Shown: positions 58,235 to 64,000 of the stretch, piece by piece
How the letters are laid out: each line of letters starts with the position of its first letter
Position numbering within the stretch: position 1 is the first letter of the stretch
From: Pseudomonas koreensis
Lineage (GTDB): Bacteria > Pseudomonadota > Gammaproteobacteria > Pseudomonadales > Pseudomonadaceae
Assembly (NCBI RefSeq): GCF_012986595.1
Contig: NZ_JAAQYM010000001.1
Span: 372,001 to 436,000 of the forward strand
DNA length: 64,000 bases
Direction: 5' to 3'
Translations under genes and position numbers: made by a program
The notes under the pieces: generated by a model
Told to the model about the DNA's origin: nothing
The model's database searches: none
The model's input: the letters and a program-made list of their open reading frames with translations, nothing else

Positions 58235-58777
58235 TCATTCCTCGGTGCTGTGCACCACCACCAGCAACTGCGCCTGCACCTCGCCCACCGACCTGATCCG
58301 GTGCGGCTTCTGCGCATTGAAGTGCAGCGCATCGCCGCGCTCCAGCAGCACCCGCTCGCTCATGAAATCCACTTCCACCTGCCCTTCGTGGACGAACAGA
58401 AACTCTTCGCCCAAATGCTCTTTGAAGGTCTTGTCGGTGAATTCACTCGGCGGGTAGATGATGAACGGCAGCAGGCTGCGTTCGCTGACCTGATGCGCCA
58501 GCACCGCATAACCGGGGCTCTGATCGTTGGCCGCCAGCGACTGGCGCTCATGGCTGCGCACCAGGCTGTAGCTGTCGAGGCTGACGTTGTCCTCGGAGAA
58601 CAGTTCCTCAACCTTCACATTCAACGCTTTCGCCAGTTTCAGCGCGGCTGCGATCGACGGGGTGTTCAACCCGCGCTCGACTTTCGACAGGTAGCTTTTG
58701 GTCATGCCGGACTTTTCGGCCAGTGCCTCAAGCGTGACCCCAAGTTTTTTTCTCAATAATTTCAAACGGATAGACAT
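58235..58777 (-). CDS. XRE-cupin transcription regulator
   Basis: This 180-residue regulator has an XRE helix-turn-helix (RLKLLRKKLGVTLEALAEKSGMTKSYLSKVERGLNTPSIAAALKLAKAL) and a C-terminal cupin domain (EFLFVHEGQVEVDFMSERVLLERGDALHFNAQKPHRI) that probably binds a small ligand. It is divergent from the aldolase/DapA-like operon. The palindrome TATGACAC-TTT-GTGTCATA between them is its likely operator, so it should repress or activate that operon. Confidence 0.92.
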   Translation of the reverse strand: MSIRLKLLRKKLGVTLEALAEKSGMTKSYLSKVERGLNTPSIAAALKLAKALNVKVEELFSEDNVSLDSYSLVRSHERQSLAANDQSPGYAVLAHQVSERSLLPFIIYPPSEFTDKTFKEHLGEEFLFVHEGQVEVDFMSERVLLERGDALHFNAQKPHRIRSVGEVQAQLLVVVHSTEE

Positions 58778-58821
58778 GCGCAGCAGTTATTCCATCATGG
58801 AAACGACAATTCATGCTTGCT

Positions 58822-58840
58822 TATGACACTTTGTGTCATA
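58822..58840. promoter_or_regulatory. Palindromic operator between XRE-cupin gene and aldolase operon
   Basis: TATGACAC-TTT-GTGTCATA is a perfect 8-base inverted repeat with a 3-base centre. A further half-site GTGTCAT lies at 58852-58858, two helical turns from the matching half. Position between divergent genes marks it as the probable site of the XRE-cupin regulator. Confidence 0.75.
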
Positions 58841-58883
58841 TAGGCTCTTTCGTGTCATTTGCACTCACCCAAAGGACACAGAC

Positions 58884-59666
58884 ATGGCCAAGACATTAGC
58901 ACTACCTAAAGAACAACTGGTCAAGCAAGCGCTGACTCAGATGCAAAAAAACCTGGCGGATAATACGTGGACTGACCGGCAAAAGCTGGCGCTGACCTGC
59001 CGGATCCTGTTTGAAAGCGGACATGACTCCGGTCTGGCCGGGCAGATCACGGCGCGCGGCCCACAACCCGGCACCTATTACACGCAGCAACTGGGCCTGG
59101 GCTTCGATGAAATCACCGCGAGCAATCTGCTGCTGGTCAACGAAGACCTGGAAGTGCTCGAAGGCCACGGCATGGCCAACCCGGCCAACCGTTTCCACAG
59201 CTGGGTCTACCGCGCCCGGCCGGACGTGAACTGCATCATTCACACCCACCCGACGCACATCGCCGCGCTGTCGATGCTCGAAGTGCCGCTGCAGATTTCC
59301 CACATGGACCTGTGCCCGCTGTACGACGACTGTGCGTTTCTCGAAGGCTGGCCGGGCGTGCCGGTGGGCAACGAAGAAGGCGAACTGATTGCCGGAGCTC
59401 TGGGCGACAAACGCGCAATTCTGCTTTCACACCACGGTCAGTTGTCGACCGGCGCGACGATCGAAGAGGCTTGTGTCATCGCCCGACTGATCGAGCGCGC
59501 GGCCAAGCTGCAACTGCTGGCGATGGCGGCCGGCACGATCAAGCCGATCATCCCGGCGCTGGGACGCGAGGCCCATGACTGGGTATCGAAACCCAAGCGC
59601 CACGCCGCCGCCTTCAACTACTACGCCCGACAGAATCTGCGCCAACACGCCGATTGCCTGAACTGA
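58884..59666 (+). CDS. Class II aldolase/adducin family protein
   Basis: This 260-residue zinc aldolase has His120 and His122 in IIHTHPTHIAAL and the pair His183-His184 in LLSHHGQLSTG. KLALTCRILFESGHDSGLAGQITARG opens the family fold. It begins an operon with a DapA-like enzyme 25 bases later, under the XRE-cupin regulator. Together they may break down a sugar acid or a related compound to pyruvate; the substrate is unknown. Confidence 0.9.
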   Translation: MAKTLALPKEQLVKQALTQMQKNLADNTWTDRQKLALTCRILFESGHDSGLAGQITARGPQPGTYYTQQLGLGFDEITASNLLLVNEDLEVLEGHGMANPANRFHSWVYRARPDVNCIIHTHPTHIAALSMLEVPLQISHMDLCPLYDDCAFLEGWPGVPVGNEEGELIAGALGDKRAILLSHHGQLSTGATIEEACVIARLIERAAKLQLLAMAAGTIKPIIPALGREAHDWVSKPKRHAAAFNYYARQNLRQHADCLN

Positions 59667-59691
59667 TTTGAGTTTTTCAAGGAGACACCGC

Positions 59692-60573
59692 ATGTCCAAC
59701 ATTCACGGCATCATCGGCTACACCATTACCCCGTTCGGCACCCACGGCGAAGGGCTGGATCTGCCGGCACTCGGCCAATCGATCGATCGCCTGATCGACA
59801 GCGGCGTCCACGCCATCGCCCCGCTGGGCAGCACTGGCGAAGGCGCTTACCTGAGCGACGCCGAGTGGGATCAAGTGGCTGAGTTCAGCATCAAACACGT
59901 GGCCAAACGGGTGCCGACCATCGTCAGCGTGTCCGACCTGACCACCGCCAAAGCGGTGCGCCGCGCGCGTTTCGCCGAAGCTCATGGCGCCGATGTGGTG
60001 ATGGTGTTGCCGGCCTCGTACTGGAAGCTCAGCGAAGCGGAAATCCTTGCTCACTACCGCGCCATCGGCGACAGCATCGGCGTGCCGATCATGCTCTACA
60101 ACAACCCGGCCACCAGCGGCACCGACATGTCGGTGGAACTGATTCTGCGCATCGTCAACGGCGTGGAAAACGTAACCATGGTCAAGGAGAGTACCGGCGA
60201 TATTCAACGCATGCACAAGCTGCAATTGCTCGGTGAAGGCCAGGTGCCGTTCTACAACGGCTGCAATCCGCTGGCACTGGAGGCGTTTGCCGCTGGGGCC
60301 AAGGGTTGGTGCACGGCGGCACCGAACCTGATTGCACAGCTGAACCTGGACCTGTACGCCGCCGCGCTGGCCGGTGACCTGGACCGGGCACGCGAACTGT
60401 TCTACCGCCAGTTGCCGTTGCTGGACTTCATCCTCAAGGGCGGCTTGCCGGCGACGATCAAGGCTGGGTTGCGCGAAACGGGGCTGGAGGTCGGGGATCC
60501 ACGGTTGCCGGTGTTCCCGTTGAGTGAGGTTGGGCAAGGTCAGTTGCAAGCGATCCTCAAGACCCTGCGCTGA
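59692..60573 (+). CDS. DapA-family aldolase/lyase (second copy, catabolic)
   Basis: This 293-residue TIM-barrel enzyme has the loop GSTGEG (46-51), Tyr136 in MLYNNPAT and the Schiff-base Lys165 in MVKESTGD. It differs from the biosynthetic dapA at 16286 and sits in a regulated operon with a class II aldolase. This suggests a catabolic lyase of the N-acetylneuraminate-lyase/keto-deoxy-acid type, cleaving a compound to pyruvate. Start ATG 59692 follows AAGGAGACACCGC. Confidence 0.9.
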   Translation: MSNIHGIIGYTITPFGTHGEGLDLPALGQSIDRLIDSGVHAIAPLGSTGEGAYLSDAEWDQVAEFSIKHVAKRVPTIVSVSDLTTAKAVRRARFAEAHGADVVMVLPASYWKLSEAEILAHYRAIGDSIGVPIMLYNNPATSGTDMSVELILRIVNGVENVTMVKESTGDIQRMHKLQLLGEGQVPFYNGCNPLALEAFAAGAKGWCTAAPNLIAQLNLDLYAAALAGDLDRARELFYRQLPLLDFILKGGLPATIKAGLRETGLEVGDPRLPVFPLSEVGQGQLQAILKTLR

Positions 60574-60593
60574 TCTCAGGCAAAACAAAAAAC

Positions 60594-60689
60594 CTGTAGG
60601 AGCTGTCGAGTGAAACGAGGCTGCGATCTTTTGATCCTGATCTTTACAATCAAGGATCAAAAGATCGCAGCGTGCCGCAGCGCCTACAG
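60594..60689. repeat. Inverted intergenic repeat, 'AAAAGATCGCAGC' family
   Basis: CTGTAGGAGCTG...GGCTGCGATCTTTTGATCC and its inverted copy GGATCAAAAGATCGCAGC...GCGCCTACAG form a near-perfect hairpin between the DapA-like gene and the convergent YegP gene. Confidence 0.9.
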
Positions 60690-60704
60690 AGCGATGAGCT
60701 GGAC

Positions 60705-61049
60705 TCAGAGTACCGGCAACGTCTTGTCCTTGATCACCTTGCTCGGCCCGTTGGCCTTGACGCTGGCGATGCCTTTGGCGCACGCGGCGTCGTTGGAGTA
60801 CGACTCGCTGCTGCCAATGATCTGGTGGTTGGCAGCCTTGAGGTTGAAGTATGGGTGGCCATCCTTTGTGGTTTTCTTCTCGTAGCGTTCATCCAGCGGG
60901 CTGTTGGCCTGCACCGAAGCAATGCCGTTGTCGACTGCCGCGCGAGTGGTGTAGAGCTCGCTGGTGAGAATGGTTTCGGCGTTGGCGGCCTTAAGCACAA
61001 ACCTGAACTGGCCGTTGCTGCTTTTGCTCACTTCGTACCATCCGGACAT
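60705..61049 (-). CDS. YegP family protein, two DUF1508 repeats
   Basis: This 114-residue protein has two copies of the DUF1508 fold: GWYEVSKSSNGQFRFVLKAANAETILTSELYTTRAAVDNGIASVQANS and YEKKTTKDGHPYFNLKAANHQIIGSSESYSNDAACAKGIASVKANG. Each repeat has the pattern F.LKAAN...I..SE.Y. YegP is cytoplasmic and its function is unknown. It is convergent with the DapA-like gene. Confidence 0.9.
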   Translation of the reverse strand: MSGWYEVSKSSNGQFRFVLKAANAETILTSELYTTRAAVDNGIASVQANSPLDERYEKKTTKDGHPYFNLKAANHQIIGSSESYSNDAACAKGIASVKANGPSKVIKDKTLPVL

Positions 61050-61130
61050 GCTCGATTCTCCTTGGCGGTTAAGAGGTTTCGCGCTTCAGAGTAAAGACCA
61101 GCTCCAGAACTCTGTCGCCTGTACCGACCT

Positions 61131-61214
61131 CTTCGCGAGCAAGCTCCCACATAAGTGTTCACACGTTTTGTGTTCACTGGAGATCTACTGTGGGAGCGAG
61201 CCTGCTCGCGAAGG
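61131..61214. repeat. Inverted repeat, 'GGGAGCGAGCCTGCTCGCGAAGG' family
   Basis: CTTCGCGAGCAAGCTCCCAC (61131-61150) and GTGGGAGCGAGCCTGCTCGC (61190-61209, continuing GAAGG) are inverted copies around GTGTTCACACGTTTTGTGTTCACTGG. It lies between the YegP and RHH genes. Confidence 0.88.
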
Positions 61215-61231
61215 CGTCACCCCGGTGTTGG

Positions 61232-61537
61232 CTATTTCACCCCCGCCCGCACCACCGACAATTCAGGCACACTCACCCGCCGCTGACTCAGATACCGCGT
61301 GCAGCTCACCCGCAGGAACGAGGCAAAATTCACCACCTCACCGCGATAATCCATCACTTCTTCATACAGCTTGGCGATCAACTGGTTAGTGGTCATGCCA
61401 TCGACTTCGGCGATTTCACTGAGGATGTCCCAGAACTGGTTTTCCAGGCGCAGGGTCGTCACCACCCCGCAGATGCGCAACGAGCGCGAGCGGGATTCGT
61501 AGAGAATCGGGTCGGCCTTGACGTAGAGCTCGCACAT
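61232..61537 (-). CDS. Ribbon-helix-helix domain protein
   Basis: This 101-residue protein has the RHH_4 pattern: SLRICGVVTTLRLENQFWDILSEIAEVDGMTTNQLIAKLYEEVMDYRGEVVNFASFLRVSCTRYL. In this family the N-terminal strand and two helices form a dimeric DNA-binding fold. It lies 13 bases after the DJ-1 gene on the same strand and could be co-transcribed. Target unknown. Confidence 0.85.
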   Translation of the reverse strand: MCELYVKADPILYESRSRSLRICGVVTTLRLENQFWDILSEIAEVDGMTTNQLIAKLYEEVMDYRGEVVNFASFLRVSCTRYLSQRRVSVPELSVVRAGVK

Positions 61538-61550
61538 GGGCGAATCCTCG

Positions 61551-62132
61551 TTACAGAGTGATTTTAGTGCCGAGCAAGCCGAGGAAACCGGCCAGCCAGT
61601 TCGGGTGCGCCGGCCATGCCGGAGCAGTCGCCAGATTGCCTTGAACGTGGCCGTCGGTCACCGGGATATCGATGAACGTGCCACCGGCCAGTCGCACTTC
61701 CGGCGCACAGGCCGGATAGGCGCTGCACTCGCGACCTTCCAGAACACCGGCCGCGGCCAGCAATTGCGCGCCGTGGCAGACCGCCGCAATCGGCTTGTCG
61801 GCCTTGTCGAACGCGCGCACCAGTTCGAGGACTTTTTCGTTCAGGCGCAGGTATTCCGGCGCACGACCGCCGGGGATCAGCAGCGCGTCGTAGTCCGCTT
61901 CGGCAACCTTGGCAAAGTCGAAGTTGAGGGCGAACAGGTGCCCCGGTTTCTCGCTGTAGGTCTGGTCGCCTTCGAAGTCATGAATGGCGGTGCGCACGGT
62001 CTTGCCGGCGACCTTGTCCGGGCACACGGCGTGCACGGTGTGACCGACCATTTGCAGGGCCTGGAACGGCACCATCACTTCGTAGTCTTCGACGTAATCG
62101 CCGACCAGCATCAGGATTTTTTTCGCGGCCAT
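61551..62132 (-). CDS. DJ-1/PfpI family protein
   Basis: This 193-residue protein has the DJ-1/PfpI fold: [36 protein letters not shown] and the nucleophile region [21 protein letters not shown] with its cysteine in [25 protein letters not shown] is typical. Members are proteases, glyoxalases or chaperones; this one is unassigned. ATG 62132 follows AGGAG. The longer frame runs into the repeat upstream and is not coding. Confidence 0.9.
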   Translation of the reverse strand: MAAKKILMLVGDYVEDYEVMVPFQALQMVGHTVHAVCPDKVAGKTVRTAIHDFEGDQTYSEKPGHLFALNFDFAKVAEADYDALLIPGGRAPEYLRLNEKVLELVRAFDKADKPIAAVCHGAQLLAAAGVLEGRECSAYPACAPEVRLAGGTFIDIPVTDGHVQGNLATAPAWPAHPNWLAGFLGLLGTKITL

Positions 62133-62230
62133 GGGGCGGTCTCCTCTGGGAAAGGGCTTGCAGGAGTACTCAAGGTAGACCCATTCAGAGCCGGCAGGTA
62201 ATAACCGACTACTACGTACACCAAACCTCT

Positions 62231-62348
62231 GTGGCGAGGGAGCTTGCTCCCGCTCGACTGCGCAGCAGGCGCAAAACCTGTTTGCACAGTTTTCCTGAAA
62301 AAAGCGGGGGCCGCTTCGCAGCCCAGCGGGAGCAAGCTCCCTCGCCAC
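62231..62348. repeat. Paired 'gagggagcttgctccc' repeat
   Basis: Perfect inverted copies of GTGGCGAGGGAGCTTGCTCC lie between the divergent DJ-1 and EamA genes, close to both promoters. Confidence 0.9.
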
Positions 62349-62458
62349 AGGGGATCCAACTGTATGGATAACTCTGTGCCTGGCTGTACCAGCCCGAGCG
62401 CCGCGGTTTATGGCTTGATGAAGGCAATCCCCTGCCACCTTCTATTCTGGTTCTCATC

Positions 62459-63349
62459 ATGTCTTCGCGCGAAAACACCGGCATGGCCCTCGGCCTGCTC
62501 GGGGTTGTGATTTTCAGCCTGACCCTGCCCTTCACCCGCATCGTGGTGCAGGAACTGCATCCGCTGCTCAACGGCCTGGGCCGCGCGTTGTTCGCGGCGA
62601 TTCCGGCGGCGCTGCTGCTGTTATGGCGCCGGGAAAAGTGGCCGACCTGGCAGCAGATCAAAGGCCTGAGCCTGGTGATCGCCGGGGTGATTCTCGGGTT
62701 TCCGGTGCTGTCAGCATGGGCCATGCAGACCTTGCCGGCGTCCCACGGTGCGCTGGTCAATGGTTTGCAGCCGCTGTGCGTGGCGCTGTATGCCGCATGG
62801 TTATCCCACGAGCGTCCGTCGAAAGCCTTCTGGGCCTGCGCCGCGCTGGGCAGTGCGCTGGTGCTCGGTTATGCGTTGTACACCGGTGCCGGCAGCATTC
62901 AGGCCGGGGACTTGTTGATGCTGGGGGCGATCGCCGTGGGCGGTCTGGGGTATGCCGAGGGTGGCCGGCTGGCGAAAGAGATGGGCGGCTGGCAGGTGAT
63001 CTGCTGGGCGCTGGTGCTGTCGACGCCGCTGCTGATCGGGCCGGTGCTGTACCTGGCGCTGCAGCATCAGGGCGCGGTGTCGGCCAAGACCTGGTGGGCC
63101 TTCGGCTACGTGGCACTGTTCTCGCAGTTTCTCGGTTTCTTCGCCTGGTACGCCGGGCTGGCGATGGGCGGGATTGCGCGGGTCAGTCAGATCCAGTTGC
63201 TGCAGATCTTCTTCACCATCGCCTTTTCGGCGCTGTTCTTTGGCGAACATGTCGAGCCGATCACCTGGGTGTTTGCTTGCGGGGTCATCGCGACAGTGAT
63301 GCTCGGGCGCAAGACCGCCGTGCGCCCCGCTCAACCGGCCACTGCATGA
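62459..63349 (+). CDS. EamA/DMT family transporter
   Basis: This 296-residue inner-membrane protein has ten spans in two EamA repeats: GMALGLLGVVIFSLTLPFTRIVVQELHPLLNGLGRALFAAIPAALLLLW and LLMLGAIAVGGLGYAEGGRLAKEMGGWQVI. It probably exports a metabolite or amino acid. ATG 62459 lies in ATCATG with no strong ribosome site, so a start nearby (GTG or MALG) remains possible. A repeat lies on each side. Confidence 0.9.
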   Translation: MSSRENTGMALGLLGVVIFSLTLPFTRIVVQELHPLLNGLGRALFAAIPAALLLLWRREKWPTWQQIKGLSLVIAGVILGFPVLSAWAMQTLPASHGALVNGLQPLCVALYAAWLSHERPSKAFWACAALGSALVLGYALYTGAGSIQAGDLLMLGAIAVGGLGYAEGGRLAKEMGGWQVICWALVLSTPLLIGPVLYLALQHQGAVSAKTWWAFGYVALFSQFLGFFAWYAGLAMGGIARVSQIQLLQIFFTIAFSALFFGEHVEPITWVFACGVIATVMLGRKTAVRPAQPATA

Positions 63350-63380
63350 CCACCGCCCCTCGGATGGCGAGCGCATAACC

Positions 63381-63461
63381 CTGTAGGAGCTGCGGCACGC
63401 TGCGATCTTTTGATGTTGCCTTTAAAGATCAAAAGATCGCAGCGTGCCGCAGCTCCTACAG
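63381..63461. repeat. Inverted intergenic repeat, 'AAAAGATCGCAGC' family
   Basis: CTGTAGGAGCTGCGGCACGC...TGCGATCTTTTGAT and the inverted copy form an almost perfect hairpin of about 35 base pairs between convergent genes (EamA and the partial methyltransferase). Confidence 0.92.
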
Positions 63462-63488
63462 GGTTTGTGTCGGATCAGTATCAGGGGG

Positions 63489-64000
63489 TCAGGCGAGAAA
63501 GCCGTCGGCGCGCAACAGCGTTTCGAGGCAGTGCTCGCTGATGTTGTAGAACGCCTTCAACTCCGCAATCTTCACCAACAGCTGAGCCGGGTTCACCGGC
63601 TCGGCGCGTTTCACCGCCAGAATCATCTTGTTCTTGTTGGTGTGTTCCAGCGAGATGAACTCGAACACCTTGGTCTCGTAACCACACGCCTCAAGGAACA
63701 GCGCCCGCAGGCTGTCGGTGACCATCTCGGCCTGTTGGCCCAGGTGCAGACCGTATTGCAGCATCGGCTTGAGCAGCGCCGGACTCTGGATCTGCAGGCG
63801 GATCTGCTTGTGGCAGCACGGCGAGCACATGATGATCGACGCGCCCGAGCGGATGCCGGTGTGGATCGCGTAGTCAGTGGCGATGTCGCAGGCGTGCAGG
63901 GCGATCATCACGTCCAGTTCGCTCGGCGCCACACTGCGCACGTCACCGCACTTGAACACCAGCCCCGGGTGCTCCAGTTTCGCGGCGGCGGCGTTGCACA
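63489..64000 (-). CDS. SAM-dependent methyltransferase, C-terminal part
   Basis: This gene enters from beyond position 64000; 170 codons are visible. The frame reads CNAAAAKLEHPGLVFKCGDV, then ELDVMIALHACDIATDYAIHTGIRSGASIIMCSPCCHKQIRLQIQ, matching the Methyltransf_32-type SAM-dependent methyltransferases with the HACDIATD and CSPCCHKQIR motifs. The C-terminus is LETLLRADGFLA. The substrate is unknown and the SAM-binding start of the domain lies outside the window. Confidence 0.85.
   Translation of the reverse strand, partial: CNAAAAKLEHPGLVFKCGDVRSVAPSELDVMIALHACDIATDYAIHTGIRSGASIIMCSPCCHKQIRLQIQSPALLKPMLQYGLHLGQQAEMVTDSLRALFLEACGYETKVFEFISLEHTNKNKMILAVKRAEPVNPAQLLVKIAELKAFYNISEHCLETLLRADGFLA

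Overview
This window is a Pseudomonas chromosome segment, most probably from the P. fluorescens group. The evidence is host gene content and order (algU-mucA-mucB-mucD next to nadB, a phaG transacylase, tctDE-porin-tctCBA-abrB), high GC, and several families of inverted intergenic repeats built on 'gagggagcttgctccc', 'aaaagatcgcagc' and 'gagcctgctcgcgatgg'. No database search was run; family names rest on recognising the protein sequences.

Region 1 (1-13471) is one end of a lambdoid prophage lying against the 3' end of a tRNA-Ser(CGA) gene. Its layout is lambda-like. A LexA/S24-type repressor (5933-6580, +) and a cro-like gene (5602-5832, -) diverge around operators of the form TTAACC-N5-GGTTAA. 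The minus strand carries the rightward-type program: cro, a CII-like regulator, a TraR/DksA-type zinc finger, a TOPRIM + VapE-like primase/helicase, a Q-position gene, a late control region with a terminator, a holin, then small and large terminase subunits (the large one runs off the window). The plus strand carries the repressor and, directly behind it in the position of lambda rexAB, an AT-rich 475-residue gene of unknown function. A third identical-type operator (8061-8077) then starts the left-type operon: small proteins, a KilAC protein, a PrtN-family activator, excisionase and integrase. A minus-strand membrane gene (10471-11064) interrupts this operon, and a two-gene membrane/basic protein cassette (12704-13218) lies between integrase and the tRNA. 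These three loci are the best candidates for lysogenic-conversion or anti-phage cargo.

Region 2 (13472-33900) is core chromosome: a dapA-bamC-MBL hydrolase-purC operon, a GcvR-like ACT protein with bcp, a PerM-type transporter, a TusA-like protein, a BepA-like protease, the AlgU envelope-stress operon without mucC and with two recognisable AlgU-type promoters, nadB, ygfX-sdhE, ygfZ and an HDOD protein. A TctDE two-component system follows, divergent from an OprD-family porin.

Region 3 (34000-47220) holds the tctCBA tricarboxylate transporter with an AbrB-family gene, ung, a 3-hydroxyisobutyryl-CoA hydrolase-like gene, two Tyr/Gly-rich lipoproteins, a diguanylate cyclase coupled to a cysteine-rich protein, rsuA, phaG, tRNA-Gly(CCC) and two methyltransferases.

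Region 4 (47300-64000) is more accessory: an orphan HsdR-N-like PD-(D/E)XK protein, DUF4142 and KGG stress proteins, a PAS-GAF-GGDEF cyclase, a LysE exporter, fosA, two tandem paralogous secreted proteins of unknown function, a LysR/YdcZ pair, an iron alcohol dehydrogenase, a SIR2-like DUF4917 protein, an XRE-cupin regulator divergent from an aldolase/DapA-like pair across a clear palindrome, YegP, an RHH protein, a DJ-1/PfpI protein, an EamA transporter and a partial methyltransferase.
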